64,000 nucleotides of DNA, from the NCBI RefSeq assembly GCF_027460265.1, contig NZ_JAPZBC010000001.1, positions 248,001-312,000 on the forward strand, in the 5' to 3' direction. The notes below the pieces were generated by a model. That model had not been told where the DNA came from. It worked only from the letters and a program-made list of their open reading frames with translations, and ran no database searches. The position numbers and the translations under genes were made by a program. The DNA is from Streptomyces sp. WMMC940 (lineage in GTDB: Bacteria > Actinomycetota > Actinomycetes > Streptomycetales > Streptomycetaceae). Within the stretch, counting starts at the first letter, position 1; every line of letters begins with the position of its first letter. Of the stretch, positions 37,090-45,978 are shown one piece after another.

Positions 37090-37364
37090 CCGGGCCCTGG
37101 GCTGCCGCCCGCCGGCAGTCGTCGGGACCGAACGGGCCGGGCCCCCGTACCGGGGTCCGGCCCTCGCGTTTCCCGCCGAGCCCTCACGGAGGCGGTCACG
37201 GCCCGGCGCGCCAGTCCCGCTCGGAATCGCCTGCGTCGAATACGCTGCGGAAACGTCCGCCCCGGCCTCATCGGTGCCGGGCAGTCACGGGCGAAACGCC
37301 GCCCGGCGGCGGCATCGGACGAGGCCCGGACGACGGAGCCGCCGGAAGCGGGAAGGGGTGCGGC

Positions 37365-37835
37365 ATGCGGTCCCCAGGTGTGCATCTGCGGGAGATCACC
37401 GACGACAACCGGGAAGCCGTTCGCGCCCTCCGCGTACGGCGTGACCAGAAACAGTTCGTCGCCTCGGTGTCCAAATCGCTCAAGGAGGCGGCGAAGACGC
37501 CCTCGGCCAATCCCTGGTACCGCGCCGTGTACCGGGACGACGAGCCGGTGGGCTTCGTGATGCTGGCGTGGAGACCGCCCTCCGGTCCTTTCAAGGGGCG
37601 GCACTTCCTCTGGCGCCTCCTCGTCGACAAGCGGTACCAGAAGCGGGGCATCGGCCGGGAGGCCCTGGCGCAGATCGCCGAACTGGTCCGTGCGGACGGC
37701 GGCACCGAGCTGCTGACCAGCTACGAGCCCGGCGAGGGCGAACCGTGGCCCTTCTACCGGAAGTTCGGCTTCGAGCCCACCGGGGCGATCGACGACGGCG
37801 AGATCGTCCTGCGGCTCGCCTTCCCCGCTCGGTGA
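37365..37835 (+). CDS. GNAT-family N-acetyltransferase
   Basis: 156 residues. The acetyl-CoA loop YQKRGIGREALAQIAELV follows the core strand HFLWRLLVDKR; the C-terminus ends FYRKFGFEPTGAIDDGEI, the usual GNAT closing motif. ATG 37365 has GGAAGGGG about 7 nt upstream. The substrate is not predictable. It stands alone between the chaplin and the polyketide locus. Confidence 0.9.
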   Translation: MRSPGVHLREITDDNREAVRALRVRRDQKQFVASVSKSLKEAAKTPSANPWYRAVYRDDEPVGFVMLAWRPPSGPFKGRHFLWRLLVDKRYQKRGIGREALAQIAELVRADGGTELLTSYEPGEGEPWPFYRKFGFEPTGAIDDGEIVLRLAFPAR

Positions 37836-38525
37836 GCCCGCACGGCGCGGCCGCCGACGACACCTCGGACGCCGCAGAGAGCCGACGGGGCCCCTCCGGA
37901 CCCGCACGGCTGCCGCTTGCGCCGCGGGCCGGTCGTCTCCCCGTCCCGGCCCCGTGATGCTCCGTCGACAGGGCGGTCCGGCTGACAGTGCGAGGGCCGG
38001 CGGGAGGGAGCAGACGGGACGCGGCGTGCCCGCGCCGCCCGCGCGGAGGCACCGGGCACGTGCGGGGCGGTCCGTCCCGGTGTCCGGCCGGACGGGCCGC
38101 CCTGCCCCGTGGGGTCCGTCGTCGCGATTCGGCCGGACGCATTCATTCCGGAAAAAGGAAGTGCGCGGCACCCGGCGGGCAACACGGGGACGCACTGCCA
38201 GGTGAACTCACGGAAAGCGCTCGCCCCGTTCGCGGTGCGCCCCGACCCCGGGCGGTCACAATCGGCCATTGTTGATTTCCGAACCGCCGGAAAATCCCGA
38301 CGATCACGTTGACACCGCATGAGCGACGCGTCAGTATGGCGGGCCGCGCCGCCGGAATCCCCCCCACCTCTTCCCCCTGCGCCTTCCGCTCCTTCCTCTT
38401 CTTGAATTTCCGTGGCGCCCTTGGGTCGCCGGCCTTCCGGCCTGTCGCCCCATTTCGCCATGCCCGCATTTCCCACCCCTTCTCACGACTGCGGTGACGG
38501 GCCGGTCAGCACCATTGACCGATGG
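37836..38525. other. noncoding region before the synthase locus
   Basis: About 690 bp; the right part is noticeably less GC-rich than the neighbours. No frame looks coding on either strand. There is no regulator gene between the GNAT and the synthase. Confidence 0.5.
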
Positions 38526-38554
38526 TTGACCCTTGAGTAACTTGCCACTATCTT
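38526..38554 (+). promoter_or_regulatory. housekeeping-type promoter of the synthase operon
   Basis: -35 TTGACC (38526-38531), 17-bp spacer, -10 TATCTT (38549-38554), a good HrdB-type match. Transcription would start near 38561, leaving a leader of about 112 nt. A second TTGACC occurs at 38515-38520, 11 bp upstream in the same orientation. Confidence 0.65.
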
Positions 38555-38672
38555 CAAGCCGCTGCGCGAATGACCCGAATTGATTTCCGCGGGCATTGCG
38601 AGACCCTGCACGCCCCGCGCCGCCGATCGACCGAAATTTAACCTCCGGGCAACACCAAAGCCTTTTCGGGGA

Positions 38673-41600
38673 ATGATGAATTCGGTAGAGCACCACGTGG
38701 ACCTGGTCATCGGAATCACCCCCTTCGGTGAACCGGACGCCCGTCTCGCCGCCGGGGTGAGCCGCGCCGGCGGACTCGGAGTGCTCGACCTGGGTTCGGG
38801 GGACCGGAGAGCGAGAGAGGCCCTGGCGGCTCTGCGCCGATGGCCCCCCGGGCGCTGGGGCGTACGGATCGGCCCGCGCTGCGGAGCGGACCCGCGTGAC
38901 CTCGTTGGGGAGCACGGATCCCCCGGCGGGCCGGACACGGTGGTGCTCGCGCCCGACTCCGCCTGGGACCTGTCCGCGATCCCGCGGGACCCCCGGCTGC
39001 GGGTGCTCGTGGAGGTCACCGGGCCGGAGGCAGCGCGTCGGGCCGTGGAGTCGGGGGCCGGCGGGCTGATCGCCCGTGGCAGCGAGTGCGGAGGCCCCGT
39101 CGGGGAGCTCAGCACCTTCGTACTCCTCCAGCAGCTGCTCGCGGCGGAGTTGGGGGTTCCGGTGTGGGCCTGCGGGGGGATCGCGCCGCGGACCGCCGCC
39201 GCCGCCGTGGTGGGCGGCGCCGCCGGGGTGGTGCTCGACACCCAGCTCGCACTGCTGGCCGAGTCACAGCTGCCCGAGCCGGTCGCGGCCGTGCTGCGGA
39301 CCTGCGACGGCACGGAGACCGTGGTGTCCGGCGGCCACCGCACGCTGCGCCGACGGGGGCCCGCGCCCCGGTCCTCCGCCGACGACGCTTCCCCCGCACA
39401 CCGCCTGCCGGTCGGACAGGACGCCTTTCTGGCCTCTCGGTTCGCCGAGCGCTGGGGCGACACCGGCCGCGCGGTCCGGGCGGTGCTCGGTGCCGTACGG
39501 TGCGCCGTACGGGACGGCGAACGCGAGGCAACCGCAAGGGCGCTGGGTGCGCACTCGGCGATGAGCCGGGCCCTGGGAACCCGGCTGCCGGTCGCCCAGG
39601 GCCCGATGACCCGGGTGAGCGACGGGGCCGCGTTCGCCGCCGCCGTCGCCGACGACGGGGCCCTCCCCTTCATCGCCCTCGCGCTCGCCGGGGCCGAGCG
39701 GTCCCGGACGATGCTGGAGGAGGCACGGCAGGTCCTGGACGGCAGGCCGTGGGGGGTCGGGATCCTGGGCTTCGCCCCCGAGGAGACGAGGACCGCACAG
39801 CTGGCGGCGGTCCGGGCGGCCGGACCCACCCATGCGATCGTGGCCGGTGGCCGGCCCTCGCAGGCACGGGTGCTGGAGGAGGCCGGGATCAGGACGTTCC
39901 TCCACGTGCCCTCACCGGGCCTGCTGCGGCAGTTCCTGGACGCCGGGGCCCGCCGGTTCGTCTTCGAGGGCGCCGAGTGCGGCGGCCACGTCGGTCCCCG
40001 GAACAGCTTCCCGCTCTGGGAGGCCCAGACGGCGGTGCTGGAGGACTTCCTCGACGGTCTCGCCCGGCGGTCGGACGAGACCACGGCGCGGGCCACCGCC
40101 GAACGGATCGAGGTGTTCCTCGCGGGCGGCATCCACGACGAGCGCTCCGCCGCGATGGCCGCCGCACTCGCGGCGCCGCTGACGGCGCGCGGCTGCGCCG
40201 TGGGCACCCTGATGGGCACGGCGTACCTCTTCACCGAGGAGGCGGTCGCCCACGGTGCCGTCCGGCCGCTGTTCCAGCGCCGGGTGCTCGCGGCGGAGCG
40301 CACGGCGCTGCTGGAGACGGCGCCCGGTCACGCCACGCGCTGTGTGCCGAGCCCGTTCAGCGACGCCTTCGGCACGCTGGCCGCCGGCATGCGCGAGGAG
40401 GGACTGGCCGAACGGGAGGTCTGGGAACGGCTGGAGCGGCTGAACGTCGGAAGGCTGCGGATCGCCGCCAAGGGCGTGGAACGCACCGGCGGCGGGGCCC
40501 TCGGACCCGTCGACGAGGAACGCCAGCTGGCGGAGGGCATGTTCATGGCCGGCGAGGTGGCGGTGCTGCGAACGGCCACGACCACCGTCGCCCGGCTGCA
40601 CTCCGCCGTGACCGAGGGCGCGGCGAGCTTGCTCACCGGGCGGGCCGCCGGGGCCCACCCCGGCACGCACGGCGGAGCGACGGGCGAACCGGAGCCGTCG
40701 CGGCCGCTGGACGTGGCGGTGATCGGCATGGCCTGCATGTTCCCCGGTGCTCCCGATCTGGCCTCCTTCTGGGCCAACGTCCTCGACGGGGTCGACTCGG
40801 TGGGGGAAGTCCCCCGTGACCGCTGGGATCCCGGTGTGCACGGCGTCGAGGCGGGCGGTGCGATCACCTCACGCTGGGGCGGGTTCCTGCCGCCGATTCC
40901 CTTCGACGCCCTGCGCTACGGCATCCCTCCCGCCTCGCTGGGCAGCATCGAGCCCGTGCAGCTCCTGGCCCTCGAAGCCGCACGGCGGGCGCTGGACGAC
41001 GCGGGGCTCGGGGAGGGCGGCCGGGCCTTCGACCGGACGCGGACGGGTGTGGTGTTCGGTGCCGAACCGGGCAGCGACCTCTCGAACGCGACGACGCTGC
41101 GCGCGGTGCTCCCGTCGTACTTCGGCGAGGTGCCGAAGGGACTGCAGGAGCAGCTTCCGCCGCTGACCGAGGACTCCTTCCCCGGAATGCTCGCGAACGT
41201 GGTCTCCGGGCGGATCGCGAACCGGCTCGACCTGGGCGGTCCCAACTTCACCGTCGACGCGGCCTGTGCCTCCTCCCTCGCGGCGGTGGACGTCGCCTGC
41301 AAGGAACTGGTCGCCGGCACCAGCGACATCATGCTGTGCGGAGGTGCCGATCTGCACAACGGCGTCAATGACTACGTGCTGTTCTCCTCGGTGCACGCCC
41401 TCTCCCCCACCGGCCGCAGCCGGGCCTTCGACGGCTCGGCCGACGGGATCGCACTCGGCGAGGGCGTGGCGTGCGTGGTGCTGAAACGGCTGGCCGACGC
41501 CGAGCGGGACGGCGACCGCATCTACGGTGTCGTCAAGGGCATCGGCAGTTCCAGCGACGGCCGGTCCCTCGGGCTGACGGCACCGCGTCCGGAGGGCCAG

Positions 41601-44600
41601 CGCAGGGCATTGGAACGGGCGCACCGCAATGCCGGTACGTCGCCGGCGGACGTGGGGCTGGTGGAGGCGCACGGCACGGGCACGGTCGTCGGCGACAGGA
41701 CCGAACTCGAGGTCCTCACCGAGGTGTTCGGGGCCGCCGGCGCGAGCCGGGGCGGCTGTGTCCTGGGATCGGTCAAGTCGCAGATCGGGCACACCAAGTG
41801 CGCCGCGGGCCTGGCCGGGCTGATCAAGACGGTGATGGCCCTGCACACCGGCGTCCGTCCGCCCACCCTGCATCTGGAACAGCCCAACGCGGCCTGGCAC
41901 GAGGACCGCAGCCCGTTCGTCTTCCACCACCAGGCACTTCCGTGGGCCGCACCGGCCGAGCGGCGCGTGGCGGGCCTGAGCGCGTTCGGCTTCGGAGGCA
42001 CCAACTTCCATGTGGTGCTGGGCGCGCACGCCGGGGGGCTGCCGCCCTCGCACGGGCGTGACGTGTGGCCCGCCGAACTGTTCCTGTTCCGCGGGGCGGA
42101 CCCGGCGGCCGCGCGCCGGGCCGCGGAGGACCTGTTGGAGAAGGCGTCACCGGCCGCGGCGGGGACGAGTCCGTGGCGGCTGCGGGACCTCGCGCTCGCC
42201 GCCTCGCGGCGCGCCGCGACGGACCGGGGTCCGGTGCGGATCGCCGTCGTCGCGAAGGATCCCGACGAGCTGTGCCGGCGGCTGCGTCGAGCCCTCGACG
42301 GCGGGCACGATCCGGGTGCGGGGGTCCACCTCGCCGGCGACGAGGCTGCGGGCGCCACGGGTATCGGCGGGGGGCCCGGGGACGGGCCCCGGGGCGGGGG
42401 CGGAAAGGTCGCCTTCCTGTTCCCCGGGCAGGGGAGCCAGCGGACGGGCATGTTCGCCGGCCTCTTCGCGGCCTTCCCCGAACTGCAGCACCTCCTCGCG
42501 CTCGACCGCGGCACTGCCGCCGCGCTGCACCCCCCGGCCGCGTTCACGGACACCGCGCGCGGGCGCGCCGGCGCCGCGCTCACCGACACCCGGGCCGCCC
42601 AGCCCGCGCTCGGCATGGTGGACCTCGCCGCCCACGCGCTGCTGACACGGGCCGGGGTCGTGCCCGACATGGCGGCGGGCCACAGCTACGGCGAACTGGT
42701 CGCCCTCAGCGCCGCCGGCGCCCTCGATCCGGAGACGCTGCTGACGCTGAGCTCCGAGCGCGCCGCTGCGATCCTGGCGGCCGCCGGGGACGATCCCGGG
42801 GCCATGGCGGCGGTGAGCGCGTCCGCGGCGGACGTCGAGCGGGTCCTGGGCCCGACGAGGGGCGACGGCGGTCACCGCGACCGCGACCGCGGGAGCAACG
42901 GCGACCGCGCGGCGGGCGGGCTCCTGGGCGCCGGGCTCGTCGTGGCCAATCACAACACGCCGCGGCAGACGGTGGTCTCCGGTCCCACCGCCGCGGTGGA
43001 GGCCGCGCTGGGGCTGCTGCGCGACGCGGGTCTCGGAGCGAAGCGCCTGCCGGTGGCGTGCGCGTTCCACAGCCCACTGGTCGCGGGAGCCGGTGAGCGA
43101 TTCGCGCGGGTGCTGGCCGAACACCCCGTACGACCGCCGGAGTTCCGGGTGTGGTCCAACCGCACCGCCCGGCCCTACGACGACCGCCCCGACGGAATCC
43201 GTGCGGAGCTGGCCGCGCAGATCGGCGCTCCGGTGCGTTTCGCCGAGCAGATCGAGGCGATGTACGAGGCGGGCGCGCGGGTCTTCGTCGAGTGCGGACC
43301 GGGCCGGGTGCTGACCGGGCTGGTGGCCGAGATCCTCGGTGATCGGCCGCACCGCACCGTCGCGTGCGCGCCACGGCCGGGAAGCGGACTGCCCGAACTC
43401 CTCGACGCCCTGGCCCGGCTCGCGGTGGCCGGGGTGCCGGTGACCACCGGCTGGATGTTCCGGGGACGTGACGCGGTGGACCCGGACCGGGCCGAGAACG
43501 GCCGCAAGCCCGGCTGGACGGTCGACGGGCATCTCGTCCGCACCGCGTCCGGCGAACTCCTGCCCGGTGCGCTGGCACCGGCCCGACGTGTCGTGGAGAC
43601 GACTGTGACGGACCATCACGGGGGCTGGGCGGCCGAGGGCGCCGCGACCGGCCAGGACGCGCTGATAGCCGAATTCCTCCGAACGAGCCGGGAGATGGTG
43701 GCGGCCCAGCGCGACGTCCTGCTGACCTACTTCGGCGGGCGGGCACCCGGGGACCCCCTGCCCGCCCCGGCCGGCCTTCCGCTGGCTCCGGCACTGTCGG
43801 CGGGACGCCCGGAGACATGGGGGTCCGAGCCCACCGGCGCGGCCCCGGAGGCCGGAGCCGCTGCCCGACCCGGCCCCCACGAGGGCCAGGAGCGGACGGT
43901 CGCCCCCGGAAGCGGCGCGGATGCGGCCGGGCCGCCCTCCGGTGACGACGTCCTGCGCCTGATCGTGGACATCATCAGTGAGCGCACGGGCTATCCGGCC
44001 GACATGGTCGAGCCGGGCCTCGACCTGGAAGCGGATCTGAGCATCGACTCGATCAAGCGGACCGAGATCGTCGGCGAACTGGCCGGACGGCTGATCCGGG
44101 ACGGCGCGGCGCCCGCCGGCGCAGGCGCGCTGGACGACGCCGCGATGGAGGAGCTCTCCCGGGCGAGAACCGCAGAGGCCCTGGCCGCGGGGATCTGCGC
44201 CCTCCTGCCCGGTGCCGGTGCCGAGCCGGACGGCGGTCCGGCGGCTCCCGTCGCCGTGCCGGGAACCCTGCCCGCCGCGGCGCCGGACGCTGCCCCGGAG
44301 CGGAACGGCAACGGCCCGTACGCCGTTGCGGCCGCGGGCACCGGCACGGGGTCGAGGTCGGCGAGGTCAACGGCGACGGTGCCGACGACGGCGCAGACGC
44401 CGCGGTTCCCTTCCGGGGACGGCGCCGGTGCCACGGCGCCCGGAGCGGACACCCTCCTCATCGCCGCGCCCAAACGCCTGGAACTGCGCAAGGTGCCCCT
44501 GATCGGCAGTCCGAGTACCGCGACGCCCGCGGCTCTGCGGGGGCGGAGGTTCGCAGTGCTCGGCGACGGGGACGGTGAGCTCGCGGGCACGGCACGGGCG

Positions 44601-45977
44601 CTCGCCGCGGCGCTGGAAAGGCACGGTGCCGCGTCCGTCGTCCTGGGCGCCGAACAGCCGCTGCCGCCGCAGAACGGCCACGGGCCGCTCGACGGTGTCG
44701 TCCTGCTCGACCCGCTGGCCGCCTCCGGGCCGCCGGTCCTGCCCTCGGCCTTCCCGGCCGTCAAGGCAGCGCTGGCCTGCCGCCCCGCACGGCTGCTCGC
44801 CGTACGGCTCACCGAGGAGGGCCGGGTGGCGGAGCGTTCGGCCGGGCTGCGCGGGCTCTTCCGCACCATCGCCCGGGAGTGCCCCGACACCGGTCCCACC
44901 GTGATCGACCTCGATCCGGGCGGGGCGCGCGGGCTGCATACGCCGGAGGGCGTCGCCGCCGCGGTGGTCGATGAGCTGTCCGCGGCCGGCGGAGCACCGG
45001 TCGTGGTGCGCGACGCGGACGGCCTTCACACCTGGGAGCCCGTCGAGGCGCCCTTCGGGACGACGGCCGCGACCGGTGCGGGACCCGCCGGGGACGGGGC
45101 GGCGGAGGCGGCGGCGCTCGGGCTCGACCAGGACTCGGTCGTCCTGCTCACCGGAGGGGCCCGGGGCATCACGGCGGCGTTCGCCGTCGCACTCGCCAGA
45201 GCTTCCCGCTGCCGCGTCGAACTGCTCGGCAGGACGCCCGCCCCCGCCGGGCCGGAGGATCCGGAGACGGCGGCGGCCGGCGACAGGGCGGCGCTGCGCC
45301 GCGTGCTCGCGGTGCGGGGCGGGTACGCCTCCCCCGCCGAGATCGACCGGGCGGCCGAGCTGCTCCTCGCCCAGCGGGAGATGGCCGCCACCCTGGCCGC
45401 GCTCGAAGCCGCCGGGAGCCGGGTCCGCTACCGCAGCGTCGACTGTCGCGACTCCGCCGCCGTGCTGCAGGCGGTGAAGGAGATCCACGCCGACCACGGG
45501 CGTCTCGACGGAGTCGTCCACGCCGCGGGGGTCATCGACGACAGGCTCATCGCGGAGAAGTCCCCGGAGTCCTTCGAGCGGGTGTACGGCACCAAGGTCG
45601 CGGGGGCGGGATCACTTCTCGCGGCACTCGGCGAACTGCCCGACGAGGGAGCGCGGTTCATCGTGCTGTTCGGCAGTGTCTCCGCGGTGTTCGGCAACCG
45701 GGGCCAGGCGGACTACGCGGCCGCCAACGACGCCCTGGAGACCTTGGGCGAGCAGTGGCGGGCCCGCACCGGTCAGCGGGTGCTGACGGTCCACTGGGGC
45801 CCCTGGGCTCCCGGCGGACTCCACACCGGAATGGTCGGCCCGGAGCTCGCCCGCGAGTACGCCCGGCGCGGAATCGCCCTGATCGACCCCGAAGAGGGGC
45901 CACTGGCGCTGCTGCGGGAACTCGCCTGGGGCGACCCGGCGGCCGGGGCGGTCGTCCACACCGCCTCGGAGTGGTGA
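38673..45977 (+). CDS. multidomain synthase: NMO-NMO-KS-AT-ACP-KR
   Basis: 2434 residues from ATG 38673 (38676 also possible; a TTG at 38580 would add unrelated sequence). Residues about 5-215 and 300-650 are two nitronate-monooxygenase/PfaD-like barrels; the second keeps FEGAECGGHVG, the first has SECGGPVG with the His lost. KS about 679-1110 with active Cys865 (DAACASS), His in EAHGTG and GHTKCAAG. AT about 1245-1565 with Ser1338 (GHSYGE) and malonyl-type AFHSP. ACP with Ser1793 (LSIDSIKR). KR about 2150-2420 with TGGARGI and Tyr2348 (QADYAAAND). The layout is that of PfaA fused to PfaD-like enoyl reductase. It should extend and reduce an acyl chain; dehydration must come from the next protein. 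Confidence 0.9.
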   Translation: MMNSVEHHVDLVIGITPFGEPDARLAAGVSRAGGLGVLDLGSGDRRAREALAALRRWPPGRWGVRIGPRCGADPRDLVGEHGSPGGPDTVVLAPDSAWDLSAIPRDPRLRVLVEVTGPEAARRAVESGAGGLIARGSECGGPVGELSTFVLLQQLLAAELGVPVWACGGIAPRTAAAAVVGGAAGVVLDTQLALLAESQLPEPVAAVLRTCDGTETVVSGGHRTLRRRGPAPRSSADDASPAHRLPVGQDAFLASRFAERWGDTGRAVRAVLGAVRCAVRDGEREATARALGAHSAMSRALGTRLPVAQGPMTRVSDGAAFAAAVADDGALPFIALALAGAERSRTMLEEARQVLDGRPWGVGILGFAPEETRTAQLAAVRAAGPTHAIVAGGRPSQARVLEEAGIRTFLHVPSPGLLRQFLDAGARRFVFEGAECGGHVGPRNSFPLWEAQTAVLEDFLDGLARRSDETTARATAERIEVFLAGGIHDERSAAMAAALAAPLTARGCAVGTLMGTAYLFTEEAVAHGAVRPLFQRRVLAAERTALLETAPGHATRCVPSPFSDAFGTLAAGMREEGLAEREVWERLERLNVGRLRIAAKGVERTGGGALGPVDEERQLAEGMFMAGEVAVLRTATTTVARLHSAVTEGAASLLTGRAAGAHPGTHGGATGEPEPSRPLDVAVIGMACMFPGAPDLASFWANVLDGVDSVGEVPRDRWDPGVHGVEAGGAITSRWGGFLPPIPFDALRYGIPPASLGSIEPVQLLALEAARRALDDAGLGEGGRAFDRTRTGVVFGAEPGSDLSNATTLRAVLPSYFGEVPKGLQEQLPPLTEDSFPGMLANVVSGRIANRLDLGGPNFTVDAACASSLAAVDVACKELVAGTSDIMLCGGADLHNGVNDYVLFSSVHALSPTGRSRAFDGSADGIALGEGVACVVLKRLADAERDGDRIYGVVKGIGSSSDGRSLGLTAPRPEGQRRALERAHRNAGTSPADVGLVEAHGTGTVVGDRTELEVLTEVFGAAGASRGGCVLGSVKSQIGHTKCAAGLAGLIKTVMALHTGVRPPTLHLEQPNAAWHEDRSPFVFHHQALPWAAPAERRVAGLSAFGFGGTNFHVVLGAHAGGLPPSHGRDVWPAELFLFRGADPAAARRAAEDLLEKASPAAAGTSPWRLRDLALAASRRAATDRGPVRIAVVAKDPDELCRRLRRALDGGHDPGAGVHLAGDEAAGATGIGGGPGDGPRGGGGKVAFLFPGQGSQRTGMFAGLFAAFPELQHLLALDRGTAAALHPPAAFTDTARGRAGAALTDTRAAQPALGMVDLAAHALLTRAGVVPDMAAGHSYGELVALSAAGALDPETLLTLSSERAAAILAAAGDDPGAMAAVSASAADVERVLGPTRGDGGHRDRDRGSNGDRAAGGLLGAGLVVANHNTPRQTVVSGPTAAVEAALGLLRDAGLGAKRLPVACAFHSPLVAGAGERFARVLAEHPVRPPEFRVWSNRTARPYDDRPDGIRAELAAQIGAPVRFAEQIEAMYEAGARVFVECGPGRVLTGLVAEILGDRPHRTVACAPRPGSGLPELLDALARLAVAGVPVTTGWMFRGRDAVDPDRAENGRKPGWTVDGHLVRTASGELLPGALAPARRVVETTVTDHHGGWAAEGAATGQDALIAEFLRTSREMVAAQRDVLLTYFGGRAPGDPLPAPAGLPLAPALSAGRPETWGSEPTGAAPEAGAAARPGPHEGQERTVAPGSGADAAGPPSGDDVLRLIVDIISERTGYPADMVEPGLDLEADLSIDSIKRTEIVGELAGRLIRDGAAPAGAGALDDAAMEELSRARTAEALAAGICALLPGAGAEPDGGPAAPVAVPGTLPAAAPDAAPERNGNGPYAVAAAGTGTGSRSARSTATVPTTAQTPRFPSGDGAGATAPGADTLLIAAPKRLELRKVPLIGSPSTATPAALRGRRFAVLGDGDGELAGTARALAAALERHGAASVVLGAEQPLPPQNGHGPLDGVVLLDPLAASGPPVLPSAFPAVKAALACRPARLLAVRLTEEGRVAERSAGLRGLFRTIARECPDTGPTVIDLDPGGARGLHTPEGVAAAVVDELSAAGGAPVVVRDADGLHTWEPVEAPFGTTAATGAGPAGDGAAEAAALGLDQDSVVLLTGGARGITAAFAVALARASRCRVELLGRTPAPAGPEDPETAAAGDRAALRRVLAVRGGYASPAEIDRAAELLLAQREMAATLAALEAAGSRVRYRSVDCRDSAAVLQAVKEIHADHGRLDGVVHAAGVIDDRLIAEKSPESFERVYGTKVAGAGSLLAALGELPDEGARFIVLFGSVSAVFGNRGQADYAAANDALETLGEQWRARTGQRVLTVHWGPWAPGGLHTGMVGPELAREYARRGIALIDPEEGPLALLRELAWGDPAAGAVVHTASEW

Positions 45978-45978
45978 C

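Noticed and set aside
38309..38497. 62-codon ORF upstream of the synthase
   Set aside because: No ribosome site, Pro/Phe/Arg-rich composition without structure, inside what looks like noncoding promoter DNA.
38580..38672. N-terminal extension of the first synthase from a TTG codon
   Set aside because: The 31 extra residues resemble no part of the domain, the TTG has no ribosome site, and the NMO-like fold begins right after ATG 38673.
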